Assembly (NCBI GenBank): GCA_020853095.1
Contig: JADYZN010000018.1
Location: 1-46,037 of the forward strand
Source of the DNA: Phycisphaerales bacterium
GTDB lineage: Bacteria > Planctomycetota > Phycisphaerae > Tepidisphaerales > Tepidisphaeraceae
Direction: 5' to 3'
DNA: 46,037 bases
Part shown: positions 25,000-32,906 of the stretch, piece by piece
Layout of the letters: the number at the start of each line of letters is the position of its first letter
Numbering within the stretch: the stretch's first letter is position 1
The notes under the pieces: model-generated
Database searches by the model: none
The model's input: only the letters and a program-made list of their open reading frames with translations
Told to the model about the DNA's origin: nothing
Program-made: the position numbers and the translations under genes

Positions 25000-26277
25000 C
25001 TATTTCGCCATCTCCGCTTCAACGGCGGCTTTCAATTTTTCGGGCGTGTCCGGGCCGGCCCCGACAAAAACATTCGCCACGTTTCCATCCTTGCCGATGA
25101 CCACCGTTTCTGGGATGGCGTTGGCCATGTATTGCTGTCCCACGGCGCCATTCTGGTCCAGCAGCACCGGCAGTTTCAGGTTGTGTTCCTTGAGGAACTG
25201 GCCGACCTTTTCCTTGTCTTCCTGCAGGTTCACAGCGAACACTTCCAGGCCGGCCGGTGATTTTTCCTGATACAACGCATCAATGTGCGGCAGCGACTGT
25301 ACGCACGGCCCGCACCACGTCGCCCAGAAATCCAGCACCACCACTTTCCCTTTCAAACCTGACAAGGCGACTTCCTTGCCATCCAATGCGGGGAGTTTGA
25401 AATCGGGGGCCGGCTTGCCAACCAGCTCCTGGGCCGGATTTTGTGCTTCCTGCTGGGCCTGCGCGGTGGCGGCGTCCTTGGCATCCTGCGGCGGCGTCCA
25501 GGCAAATTGTTCCGCTTTCACCGGCGCGTTCGGATCAACCTTGGTGTATTCAAAGGTCAGCATCGCGTTGTTGACCTGACCCTGGCCGCGCTGCTGCAAA
25601 CCTTTTTTCATGTCCACAACCACCCGGCGCACAAGGTTGGTCTGTGGATCAACCACCACGGTGGTGTCTCCGTTTTCCTCAATGATGTGCAGCGCGGGAA
25701 ATTTCGCCCCTTCGATCTCCACATCATTGGCCAGCGTCACCTCGCTGGTGTGTTCCGTCAGTTCCTTGCCGGCATCCTGTGACAAAGCCAGCAGCAACGC
25801 GGGGTTCTGCTGTTGCAGGATCGACGGAACCACCATCGGCAGGTCCACCAGTTTTGTCGCGCCCTGGGGCAGATCCCAGGTCCGGTACATCTTGGCTTTT
25901 TCAGAATAGATGTAGATCAATTTCCCATCCGACCCCAGCAGCACGTCATCCTGCAACAGATGACGGAAATGAAGCGGAGATTGGTAAATGGCTTCAAACT
26001 TGCCGGTCTGGTTCATCTTCTGGCCGCTGACGTCAAAATCCGCCTGGATGGTGCCGGCCATCTCCAGGTTTTTGGCGTTGGCGTACGCCGCCGTCAGCTT
26101 GTCCAGCAATGGCTTGGCCTCGGCCGATACTTTTGGCCCGGACTGTGCCGATTCGGTGGGCGAGGGCGTGGTCACTTCCGCCGGCGCGGTGGTCGGTCCA
26201 TCGGCCAGCACGGCCATGGCCGGTCCAATCGTCAATGCAACGGCGGCCGCTAATCGCAGAGAAAACAATTTGTTCAT
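25000..26277 (-). CDS. Exported protein with LolA/DUF2092-like and TlpA-type thioredoxin domains
   Basis: A 425-residue exported protein. Residues 1-25 (MNKLFSLRLAAAVALTIGPA) are a signal peptide. Residues about 55-270 look like an outer-membrane lipoprotein-sorting/DUF2092-type beta domain (ADFDVSGQKMNQTGKFEAIY, VVVDPQTNLVRRVVVDM). Residues about 290-425 are a TlpA/ResA thioredoxin-fold domain (GKPAPDFKLPALDGK, VVLDFWATWCGPC, Cys-Gly-Pro-Cys, AIPETVVIGKDG). It would act as a periplasmic thiol oxidoreductase, perhaps in cytochrome c maturation or cell-envelope redox. The ATG has GGAGC four to five bases upstream. It lies 125 bases downstream of lptB. Confidence 0.9.
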   Translation of the reverse strand: MNKLFSLRLAAAVALTIGPAMAVLADGPTTAPAEVTTPSPTESAQSGPKVSAEAKPLLDKLTAAYANAKNLEMAGTIQADFDVSGQKMNQTGKFEAIYQSPLHFRHLLQDDVLLGSDGKLIYIYSEKAKMYRTWDLPQGATKLVDLPMVVPSILQQQNPALLLALSQDAGKELTEHTSEVTLANDVEIEGAKFPALHIIEENGDTTVVVDPQTNLVRRVVVDMKKGLQQRGQGQVNNAMLTFEYTKVDPNAPVKAEQFAWTPPQDAKDAATAQAQQEAQNPAQELVGKPAPDFKLPALDGKEVALSGLKGKVVVLDFWATWCGPCVQSLPHIDALYQEKSPAGLEVFAVNLQEDKEKVGQFLKEHNLKLPVLLDQNGAVGQQYMANAIPETVVIGKDGNVANVFVGAGPDTPEKLKAAVEAEMAK

Positions 26278-26402
26278 GGATGCTCCGAAAAATTTTGTCT
26301 GTTGAACGTTCGTAACAAAAAAGACACCGGCATACGACCGGCGTTTGCCTTCTATCGTAGGCACAAACCGGCCAAATTCCCACCACCGTTGCAAAATTTT
26401 GC

Positions 26403-27140
26403 TCAACCGAACTCATCGCCACGGAATGTGTTCCCCAGGTAGGCCGATTTCACCTGTGGGTCGTTGATGATCGCACGGGGTGTTCCTTCCTTGATGACAT
26501 GCCCATTGTCGATGATCAATGCTCGGTCGCACACGCGCAGGGTTTGTGCCACATTGTGGTCGGTGATCAGCACGCTTTTTCCAAATTCATGCTTCAACCG
26601 GACCACTTCCTTCTGTAAATCCTCCACCGCGATGGGATCCACGCCGCTGAATGGTTCATCCAGCAAGATCAGCTTGGGCTGGGTGACCAGCGCCCGGGCG
26701 ATTTCAAGTTTTCGTCTTTCGCCGCCGCTGAGGGTCTCGGCCCGCTGGTTGCGCTGACGGATCAGGCCGTATTGACTGAGCAATTGCTCGGCCCGGCGTT
26801 TGCGTTCGGATCGGCTGATGTTCAACGTTTCCAGAATCGCCTGCAAATTCTGCCAAACCGTCAGGCGGCGAAAGTCACTGCGTTCCTGGGCCAGATAACC
26901 AATCCCGCGTCGGGCTCGCTTGTACATCGGCAGGTGGGTGATGTCGGCCGCGTCAAACGCCACCGCGCCGCTGTCGGGCGTCACCATCCCCAGAATCATG
27001 CGAAAGGTCGTGGTTTTTCCCGCTCCATTGCGGCCCAGCAGGCCGACGATTTCCTCCTGGCGCAGCACAAAGCTGACCTCGTCCACGACCGTTCGGCCAT
27101 CGTAACTCTTTACCAGTTTGGTCGTTTCGAGCAGGTTCAT
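26403..27140 (-). CDS. lptB: LPS export ABC transporter ATP-binding protein
   Basis: LptB powers the LptB2FGC transporter that moves lipopolysaccharide from the inner membrane to the outer membrane. The 245 residues contain Walker A GRNGAGKTTTF, the Q-loop YLAQERSDFRRLTVWQN, the ABC signature LSGGERRKLEIARAL, Walker B LILLDEPFSGVDP and the H-loop TDHN. The FSGVDP and ERSDFRRLTV region fits LptB rather than a branched-chain amino-acid transporter. LptF, LptG and LptA are not nearby. The start at 27140 begins the conserved domain; an ATG five codons upstream is possible. Confidence 0.93.
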   Translation of the reverse strand: MNLLETTKLVKSYDGRTVVDEVSFVLRQEEIVGLLGRNGAGKTTTFRMILGMVTPDSGAVAFDAADITHLPMYKRARRGIGYLAQERSDFRRLTVWQNLQAILETLNISRSERKRRAEQLLSQYGLIRQRNQRAETLSGGERRKLEIARALVTQPKLILLDEPFSGVDPIAVEDLQKEVVRLKHEFGKSVLITDHNVAQTLRVCDRALIIDNGHVIKEGTPRAIINDPQVKSAYLGNTFRGDEFG

Positions 27141-27207
27141 GCAACTTTGCGTCATCCGGGAGCGGGTAGTCTGGCGACCCACACGAGAAAATCAAGAGGC
27201 ACGAAAT

Positions 27208-27216
27208 TGTGGATAA
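27208..27216 (-). other. DnaA box 1 (perfect TTATCCACA)
   Basis: TGTGGATAA on the plus strand is an exact match to the DnaA consensus TTATCCACA. It is the first of three related sites in the AT-rich gap between lptB and cspA, and shares TTGTGGATAACT with box 2. Confidence 0.75.
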
Positions 27217-27476
27217 CTAGTGGAAAACGCCCTAACCCCTTCCTGGGGCTTGACTAGGAATTGATTCACGAAAATCACGTTGAAAGTTGGATATTTCAGG
27301 ATTGGGCGATTTTATGTGTGTTTGATCGAGTGGTTGTATCTATTTGATAGTAAAAGTTTTACGAACGCGGTATTAAAATTCTCCAAGAAAATAACCACTC
27401 TTCTGAGATTTTTTGCAATTTTCAGCCAAAACTGAATTATTAACTCCATTTCACCTGCCCATCCGCGAAAACGCAT

Positions 27477-27485
27477 TGTGGATAA
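27477..27485 (-). other. DnaA box 2 (perfect TTATCCACA)
   Basis: A second exact TGTGGATAA, in the same orientation as box 1. It lies 269 bases to the right of box 1. Confidence 0.75.
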
Positions 27486-27495
27486 CTCGTAAATT

Positions 27496-27504
27496 GGTGG
27501 ATAA
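27496..27504 (-). other. DnaA box 3 (one mismatch)
   Basis: GGTGGATAA differs from the consensus at one end position and starts 19 bases after box 2. Weaker variants (AGTGGAAAA at 27219-27227) are also present. Confidence 0.55.
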
Positions 27505-27530
27505 CGGAACGTGGGAAAAATTACTTTTTT

Positions 27531-27558
27531 TTGTGGCTGGAAGCGTCCGTGGTATTCT
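27531..27558 (+). promoter_or_regulatory. Candidate cspA promoter
   Basis: TTGTGG (27531-27536) and TATTCT (27553-27558) are 16 bp apart. Transcription from here would give a leader of about 135 bases before the cspA ATG, as is usual for cold-shock genes. Confidence 0.4.
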
Positions 27559-27700
27559 TTATCGCTCAAATTTCGAGTTGCTCCCGTCGCACGCGGGGGC
27601 TTATCCGTTCGGGAAGGGCTCGATACGGAATAGTGGGTGCAAGTAAATGGCCGGCAAACCAAGGCGGTTGGCCGGTTCATCGCCGGAAAGGAGTGGCTGT

Positions 27701-27919
27701 ATGGCCACGGGTAAAGTCAAGTGGTTCAACGAACAGAAGGGATTCGGGTTTATTTCATCTGAACAAAATGGCAAGGATGTGTTTGTTCACCACACGGTCA
27801 TCGAAGGCCAGGGTTTTCGCACCCTTGCCGATGGCGAGACGGTGGAATACGAGGCCGATGAAGGCCCCAAGGGGTGGAAAGCCACCCGCGTTCGGCGCGC
27901 CGTCGCGGCCGAAGCCTGA
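27701..27919 (+). CDS. Cold-shock-domain protein (CspA family)
   Basis: A 72-residue single cold-shock domain, an OB-fold RNA/ssDNA chaperone. RNP1 is GFGFISSE and RNP2 is VFVHHTVI; the N-terminus ATGKVKWFNEQ and the hydrophobic core match the family. The ATG at 27701 has AAAGGAG seven bases upstream; the longer in-frame start upstream adds a tail unlike any Csp. The C-terminus has a few extra Ala/Glu residues. A terminator follows. Confidence 0.96.
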   Translation: MATGKVKWFNEQKGFGFISSEQNGKDVFVHHTVIEGQGFRTLADGETVEYEADEGPKGWKATRVRRAVAAEA

Positions 27920-27945
27920 TCCATCCATCCGATCCAATTCATCAC

Positions 27946-27978
27946 ACCGATGGTCTGCCGGCCATCGGTTTTTATTTT
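27946..27978 (+). terminator. Rho-independent terminator of cspA
   Basis: ACCGATGG (27946-27953) pairs with CCATCGGT (27962-27969), an eight-base stem, followed at once by a T-rich run TTTTTATTTT. This is the clearest intrinsic terminator in the window. The run overlaps the end of rsmA on the other strand. Confidence 0.8.
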
Positions 27979-28823
27979 GTCTGATGGCCCATCGCTTGAT
28001 ACATCAGCCAGAATGTTTCCGGGGACAGGTTTTCAGGTCGGACATTCCCATCCAGCTTCAGTTCCACCAAGATTGCATCGGCGTTAGCCACCAGCGTGGA
28101 GAGGGTTTTGCGCACCATTTTCCGCCGGGCGGAAAACAGGTGATGAACGAATTGTCCAAAGGATTCTGAATGTTCACCAAGTCGATCCTCCGCCACCATT
28201 CGCACCAATGCGGATTCAATCTTTGGCGCCGGCCAGAAGACCTGCGGCGGGATCGTCCGTAAAATTTCCACGCGCGACAGCATGTTCGCCATGACCGACA
28301 GCGGACCATACGCATCGTCGCCGGCGCTGGCTTGCAGTCGCTGGGCGACCTCTTTTTGCACCGTGAAAACCAGTTCTTCGACCCCCGCGCGAAGCAGTTC
28401 GATCACCAGCGGCGAGGCGATGTTATAGGGCAGGTTCGCCACCAGCTTGACCGGTTGGCCGCCATCGCGGGCGACGCGAATCGCCTCCAGCAACAGGGGA
28501 TGAAGTGAGTGTTTGTTTGCCAGTGCATCTCCCACGATCAATTGGAATCCAGGGGTTTTCGCAAACCGCTCCTGCAACAACCCCGCCAGGTCCCTGTCGA
28601 TCTCCACCGCCAGCACCCGGCCGGCGGAGGCCAGTAATTCCTCGGTCAGCGTGCCCGTGCCGGGGCCGATCTCGATGACCAGTTCATCGGCCGATAATCG
28701 TGCCGTCTGGGCGATCAGTCGCACGAAATTGGCGTCGATCATGAAATTCTGGCCAAATCGGTGTCGTGGCTGGGTGTTGGCGGTGGTGAGGATCTGCTGG
28801 ATGTCGTGCTTGGTCTGTGCCAT
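27972..28823 (-). CDS. rsmA: 16S rRNA (adenine(1518)-N(6)/adenine(1519)-N(6))-dimethyltransferase
   Basis: RsmA (KsgA) dimethylates two adjacent adenines near the 3' end of 16S rRNA, a late step of small-subunit assembly. Visible are RHRFGQNFMIDANFV, the SAM-binding IEIGPGTGTLTEELL, VEIDRDLAGLL, and the catalytic NLPYNIASPLVIELL. The 283 residues fit the family. The start has TAACAT nine bases upstream and lies across a short divergent gap from the isocitrate dehydrogenase gene. Confidence 0.96.
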   Translation of the reverse strand: MAQTKHDIQQILTTANTQPRHRFGQNFMIDANFVRLIAQTARLSADELVIEIGPGTGTLTEELLASAGRVLAVEIDRDLAGLLQERFAKTPGFQLIVGDALANKHSLHPLLLEAIRVARDGGQPVKLVANLPYNIASPLVIELLRAGVEELVFTVQKEVAQRLQASAGDDAYGPLSVMANMLSRVEILRTIPPQVFWPAPKIESALVRMVAEDRLGEHSESFGQFVHHLFSARRKMVRKTLSTLVANADAILVELKLDGNVRPENLSPETFWLMYQAMGHQTK

Positions 28824-28912
28824 TGTCGCGGTAATGTTAATCGATTGTCGTTTGGCCGATAGTGTTCATAGTCAAAGGCGCGTATCATGGCGCACAAGAG
28901 GTAACGGACATT

Positions 28913-29923
28913 ATGGCCAAACACACGATCGTGGTAATTCCAGGGGATGGCATCGGACCGGAGGTCGTCGGCGCCGCCCGGCGGGTGATGGAGGCGGCCG
29001 GGTTGAGCGTGGACTGGGTGGAATTGCCCGCCGGCGCCACCGCCGTCGAGCAAGGATTTGAAAACGTGCTGCCGGCCCGCACGCTGGCGGCCATCCAGGC
29101 GCACAAGGTCGCCCTCAAAGGGCCGGTCACCACGCCGGTGGGCAAGGGATTCACCTCCGTCAACGTGCAGTTACGGAAGAAGTTGAATTTGTACGCCGCC
29201 GTCCGCCCGGTGCGAAGTCTGCCGGGGGTCAAGACGTTGTACGACAACGTCAACATGATCATCATCCGCGAGAACACCGAGGGTTTGTACAGCGGGATCG
29301 AAAACGAGGTGATTCCCGGCGTTGTCACCAGTTTGAAGGTGGCCACCGAGTTGGCCTGCACGCGGATCGCCCGATTCGCGTTTCGTTACGCCACCAAGCA
29401 GCACCGCAAAAAAATCACGGTTTTCCACAAGGCCAACATCATGAAGATGACCGACGGCCTTTTTCTGAATTGCTCCCGTCGAATTTATGAAGAGGAATAT
29501 CCGAACATCGAATACGAGGAAGTCATCATCGACGCCGGTTGCATGAAGATCGTTCAGGATCCGACCCGCATCGACGTGCTGTTGATGGAGAATCTGTATG
29601 GCGACGTGGTGTCGGATCTGTGCGCCGGCCTGGTGGGCGGGCTGGGCGTTGTGCCGGGGTCCAACATCGGCGACGAGGCGGCGGTCTTCGAGGCCGTGCA
29701 TGGTTCGGCTCCGGACATCGCCGGCAAGGGCGTGGCCAATCCGCTGGCGTGCATCATGAGTGGCGTCATGATGCTGCGGCACGTTCACGAAGATGCCATC
29801 GCGCTGCGCATCGAGAAGGCGTACGATGAGGTTCTGGCCGAGGGTAAAAACCTCACCCGCGATCTCGGTGGAAGCGCCGGGACCAACCAGTTCACCGATG
29901 CCGTGATCGGAAAGTTGAAATAA
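28913..29923 (+). CDS. Isocitrate dehydrogenase, NAD-dependent (IDH3/homo-isocitrate family)
   Basis: A 336-residue member of the isocitrate/isopropylmalate dehydrogenase family. Substrate and metal motifs are VALKGPVTTPVGKG, SVNVQLRKKLNLYAAVRP (SxNxxxR), RENTEGLYSGIE, the catalytic Lys region TVFHKANIMKMTDG, MENLYGDVVSDL and EAVHGSAPDIAGKG. The SVNVQLRK and LYAAVRP segments and the short length fit NAD-dependent isocitrate dehydrogenase of the TCA cycle. 3-isopropylmalate or homoisocitrate dehydrogenase are less likely. The ATG at 28913 has a purine-rich AGAGG upstream. Its stop abuts the end of the convergent MBL gene with no gap. Confidence 0.9.
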   Translation: MAKHTIVVIPGDGIGPEVVGAARRVMEAAGLSVDWVELPAGATAVEQGFENVLPARTLAAIQAHKVALKGPVTTPVGKGFTSVNVQLRKKLNLYAAVRPVRSLPGVKTLYDNVNMIIIRENTEGLYSGIENEVIPGVVTSLKVATELACTRIARFAFRYATKQHRKKITVFHKANIMKMTDGLFLNCSRRIYEEEYPNIEYEEVIIDAGCMKIVQDPTRIDVLLMENLYGDVVSDLCAGLVGGLGVVPGSNIGDEAAVFEAVHGSAPDIAGKGVANPLACIMSGVMMLRHVHEDAIALRIEKAYDEVLAEGKNLTRDLGGSAGTNQFTDAVIGKLK

Positions 29924-30847
29924 TCAGTTGTCAAGCCGCCATTGGTCGCCGACGTGCTGGATGATGATGCGATCCGCATCGTGGCCGGCCACCGTCAGCA
30001 GCCGCTCCATCGGTTCGTTGATCGGTTCGTGGCTGAGCCGGAAGGTGCTGTGATGCATGGGCAGGACGTGCGCTGCGCGGGCGTGATTGATCATTTCCCA
30101 GGCCTGTTCGGGCGTGGCGTGGGCGGCGATATACGGGTCATACGCCCCGATTCCGACGATTCCGAGGTCCACTTCGCCCAGGTCGCGGTAGCGGTCGTGG
30201 TAGGCGCTGTCGCCTCCGTATAGAACGCGGCGGTGATCGGTTTCGATCAGGTAGGCGTTGTAGCCGCGGTGACGGTCAAAAAACGTTCGCGCACCCCAGT
30301 GAATGACCTGGCGGGCGGTGATTCGCAACGGCCCAAGTTGACGGCTTTGGCCCCATTGCAATTCGATGATTCGCCGAAATCCCAAATCACGGATCAGGTC
30401 CATCGTGCCAGGAGCGGTGATGACGGCCGCGTTTTTGGGCAATCGTGCCAGCGTGGGCCGATCGAGGTGATCGAAGTGGGCGTGTGAGATCAAAATCAGG
30501 TCCAAAGGCGGCAATTCACGCACATCCAGGGCCGGTGCGACAAGTCGGCGCGGGCCGCCGGTCACCAGCCCCAACCCCACCCCCACCCGGTTGGCCATGA
30601 CCGGATCGGTCAGGATCGTCATTTGCCCGATGCGCAGCAATACCGTGGCATGGCCGATCCACACCGCCGCCAGGTCGTGATGGTTCCAGCGCGACAAATC
30701 CGGCCGGCGCGGCGCGGGGGCGGGCGCATTGAGCCGATCCAGAATGCGCAACCTTCCCCGGCCCCGTCCCAGCCAATCCGCCGCCCGCAGGGTCAGCGGG
30801 CGTTTCTTGGCCCAATCGGTGCATTGTCGCCAGTTCACTGTTTTCAT
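29924..30847 (-). CDS. MBL-fold metallo-hydrolase (NAPE-PLD/UlaG-like)
   Basis: A 307-residue metallo-beta-lactamase-fold hydrolase. Two-zinc ligands are visible: SHAHFDHLD (HxHxDH), WGARTF, YGGDSAYH (Asp) and MHHSTFRLSHE (His). The layout with WIGHATVLLRIGQMTILTDPV at the N-terminus resembles NAPE-hydrolysing phospholipase D and UlaG-like proteins. Likely substrates are phosphodiesters or lactones. Its ATG overlaps the EEP-family stop by four bases, so the two are a translationally coupled pair. It ends where the convergent isocitrate dehydrogenase ends. Confidence 0.88.
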   Translation of the reverse strand: MKTVNWRQCTDWAKKRPLTLRAADWLGRGRGRLRILDRLNAPAPAPRRPDLSRWNHHDLAAVWIGHATVLLRIGQMTILTDPVMANRVGVGLGLVTGGPRRLVAPALDVRELPPLDLILISHAHFDHLDRPTLARLPKNAAVITAPGTMDLIRDLGFRRIIELQWGQSRQLGPLRITARQVIHWGARTFFDRHRGYNAYLIETDHRRVLYGGDSAYHDRYRDLGEVDLGIVGIGAYDPYIAAHATPEQAWEMINHARAAHVLPMHHSTFRLSHEPINEPMERLLTVAGHDADRIIIQHVGDQWRLDN

Positions 30848-31605
30848 GTGATTCCGGAGATTTCCACGCCGATCGGGAAATGGTCGCTGGCATATTTGGC
30901 CAGTCGATCCTGTTCGATCCAGGCGGATCGGATTGTATGTCTCTCGATGCCGCGCAGGAAAATATAATCGACCCGCTGGCCGGGAAATTGGGTTGAAAAC
31001 GTGCCGGCGGAACGGGCGGATTGCGGGTCGAACACTTCAAGTGAATCCATAAATCCGCGATTGAGGATGGATTGGATGACTTTTCGCGGAAGTTGGCTTC
31101 CATTGGCCTCCCACGCCTTGCGGGTGCTGGGTTTGCACCGCTGCGGATCAATGAGTTGGATGGGAGAATTGCTGTTGAAATCTCCCATGAAAACCTGCAC
31201 GGCCGGTTTGTCGTCCAGATGGGGAAAAATCAATTCCAGTTCATCAAGCCTCCGGTCTTCATCCGCCTCGGTCGCGTATGGATGCAGATGCGTCAATGAA
31301 AGCTCAATTTGTGATTGACCCGCCTGGATCCATGCCTGCAACAACCCGCGCGACAACCCCGGTTGGATGGGCGCGTGATTGATGGTTTGCACAATCGGGT
31401 AACGGCTTAGAATGGCCATCGCGTGTCCGTTGCCGGCCGCCCGGACCCAATCCATTCCCAATCGGCGGGCGATCCGACGAACGACCGCCTCATCGTCCGC
31501 CTCCACCAACCCCACCACGTCCGGTTGTTGTGCCTCGATGACTTGGGCCAGTGGGTCGGCCCGGCCAAGGCCACCATCCAGAATGTTATAACTCACGATC
31601 CGCAT
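30844..31605 (-). CDS. Endonuclease/exonuclease/phosphatase family protein
   Basis: A 253-residue EEP-fold enzyme. Visible are MRIVSYNILDGG (Asn), VVGLVEADDE (Glu), LTHLHPY, VFMGDFNSNSP (Asp/Asn) and YASDHFPIGVEI (Asp/His). All metal and catalytic positions of the DNase I/AP endonuclease/sphingomyelinase superfamily are present. The substrate could be DNA or a phospholipid-type diester; co-translation with an MBL hydrolase of the NAPE-PLD type slightly favours a phosphodiester. No signal peptide is visible. Confidence 0.88.
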   Translation of the reverse strand: MRIVSYNILDGGLGRADPLAQVIEAQQPDVVGLVEADDEAVVRRIARRLGMDWVRAAGNGHAMAILSRYPIVQTINHAPIQPGLSRGLLQAWIQAGQSQIELSLTHLHPYATEADEDRRLDELELIFPHLDDKPAVQVFMGDFNSNSPIQLIDPQRCKPSTRKAWEANGSQLPRKVIQSILNRGFMDSLEVFDPQSARSAGTFSTQFPGQRVDYIFLRGIERHTIRSAWIEQDRLAKYASDHFPIGVEISGIT

Positions 31606-31702
31606 TGGTCTTACGTTAATCAGTCGGTTCTTTTATCGGACACTACAAAATTTGCAGCGGCGATTTGCCGCAGCGAGGCAATGAATCGTACCTTTGGATG
31701 TC

Positions 31703-31717
31703 GGCGATGTCATCGCC
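31703..31717. promoter_or_regulatory. 15-bp palindrome upstream of the MshEN gene
   Basis: GGCGATG-T-CATCGCC is a perfect inverted repeat 32 bases before the ATG at 31749. It could be an operator or a small stem in the leader. No promoter pair is obvious nearby. Confidence 0.4.
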
Positions 31718-31748
31718 TGCCAAGGAGCAACCAGGGAAGGAGAGAAAC

Positions 31749-32189
31749 ATGCGGATCGGACAAATATTGTCGCAAATGGCGAACTGGACCCATCACGAGG
31801 TGGAGGAAATTTTATACGAACAGACCGGCACGCGCCAGCGATTTGGCGACATCGCGGTGGCGCTGGGGTATTGCGATGCGGATCAGGTTCGGCAGGCATC
31901 GGTCGTTCAACTGGCCGACCGGAAACAAAAGGTGGACCTGCAACGGATCGGCATTGATGCCCAGGCGTTGTCCTTTTTGCCTTATTCTTTGGCGAGGCGG
32001 TTTCATGCCATCCCGATCCGCATATCCGAGGATCAATTGATCGTCGCCACCGACATGCCGGCCGATCATCCCGGGCGTGAAATTCTTCAGAATCGAATCG
32101 CCCAACCCGTGCGGTTTGTTCATGCCGATGCCCAACAGGTCCGCGAGGCGATCGATCGGTATTACGCGCCGTTGTGCGCGGGAGGGTAA
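31749..32189 (+). CDS. Stand-alone MshEN / GspE N-terminal domain protein
   Basis: A 146-residue protein made of one MshEN-type domain, the N-terminal module of type II secretion and type IV pilus ATPases: MRIGQILSQMANWTHHEVEE, then RFGDIAVALGYCDADQVRQA, LPYSLARRFHAIPIRI and LIVATDMP. In related proteins the domain binds cyclic di-GMP or a partner. There is no ATPase domain here. AAGGAGA lies six bases before the ATG, so the start is firm. Convergent with a PD-(D/E)XK-like gene across five bases. Role unknown; a regulatory partner of a secretion ATPase is inference. Confidence 0.8.
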   Translation: MRIGQILSQMANWTHHEVEEILYEQTGTRQRFGDIAVALGYCDADQVRQASVVQLADRKQKVDLQRIGIDAQALSFLPYSLARRFHAIPIRISEDQLIVATDMPADHPGREILQNRIAQPVRFVHADAQQVREAIDRYYAPLCAGG

Positions 32190-32194
32190 TGCGG

Positions 32195-32869
32195 TCAGGG
32201 GCTGCCGACGGACGCCAGCACCACCCGCGGACGAAGGGTGCGGATTCGCCCCGCCAGGGCCTGTTGTTGGGCGAATATTTCACGGTTGACCGATCCGATG
32301 GCCCGGTCGTCGGCACGGTAAATGTCCCCGGTCAGGGTCCGGGCGATGGCCGATTCAACGTATTGAATGCGGGAATTTTCCTGCCATTGGGCGCGCACCA
32401 CCACCGCCACGCCCCCTTCGCTGAAGGACAAAAGCCCCCATCGCGGCGGCAGGTCTTTTTTTTGAACGATGCCGGCCGGCGCAAGGATGTAATGCAGGTT
32501 GGCCATCGGCTGCAATAAACAGGCATCAAATTTTCCCAGCCCGATCGATTGGCGCAGCTTGCGGCGGGGACGTTTGCGCCGGCGGTTGCCCGATCGTTCC
32601 ATCAGGCACAATGACATCTGGCCATCCTTGCTCTGATCGCGAAGGAAATCGCTCCGGGAGGCCTTGCACTCGATGAAGCAGACCTGCGGTAGATCGCGGC
32701 CGGAAAACAGATAGTTGTGATAGGGCCTGAAAACCCCCGTCCCCACCGCGTCGATGATCCCCAGCGGCGACAGGCGGACCTCCGCGGCGATGCACCGATA
32801 CCCCATGCGGTACAACCATCGACACGCCTCTTTTTTCAACGTCTTGTGCAGGTCGGTCTCGCCCGGCAT
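32195..32869 (-). CDS. Hypothetical protein with PD-(D/E)XK-like core
   Basis: A 224-residue protein. An N-terminal ALKK-type segment (DLHKTLKKEACRWLYRMGY) and the core IDAVGTGV ... VCFIECKASRSDFLRD place an Asp and Glu-Cys-Lys at spacing typical of PD-(D/E)XK nucleases such as the MmcB group. A basic stretch (RSGNRRRKRPRRKLR) follows. It may bind or cut DNA, or be an inactive relative. The start has AAAGGAG near the ATG. It is 37 bases downstream of the DUF1854 gene and may be the end of that leftward cluster. Function is inference. Confidence 0.7.
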   Translation of the reverse strand: MPGETDLHKTLKKEACRWLYRMGYRCIAAEVRLSPLGIIDAVGTGVFRPYHNYLFSGRDLPQVCFIECKASRSDFLRDQSKDGQMSLCLMERSGNRRRKRPRRKLRQSIGLGKFDACLLQPMANLHYILAPAGIVQKKDLPPRWGLLSFSEGGVAVVVRAQWQENSRIQYVESAIARTLTGDIYRADDRAIGSVNREIFAQQQALAGRIRTLRPRVVLASVGSP

Positions 32870-32906
32870 GGCACTCCTTTGCCGTCGCATCCATTTGATT
32901 GCGCCG

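Larger units (their letters stand above)
27141..27530. other. AT-rich intergenic region, candidate replication origin or DnaA-binding site
   Basis: This is the longest gap in the window. The part from 27301 to 27420 is about two-thirds A+T by my count, against roughly 40% in the flanking genes. It holds DnaA boxes 1-3 and no convincing ORF. An AT-rich unwinding element flanked by DnaA boxes is what oriC looks like, but dnaA, dnaN, gyrB, parA and rpmH are not in the window. DnaA-titrating or DnaA-regulated promoter function is the alternative. Genes diverge from it on both sides (lptB leftward, cspA rightward). Confidence 0.5.
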
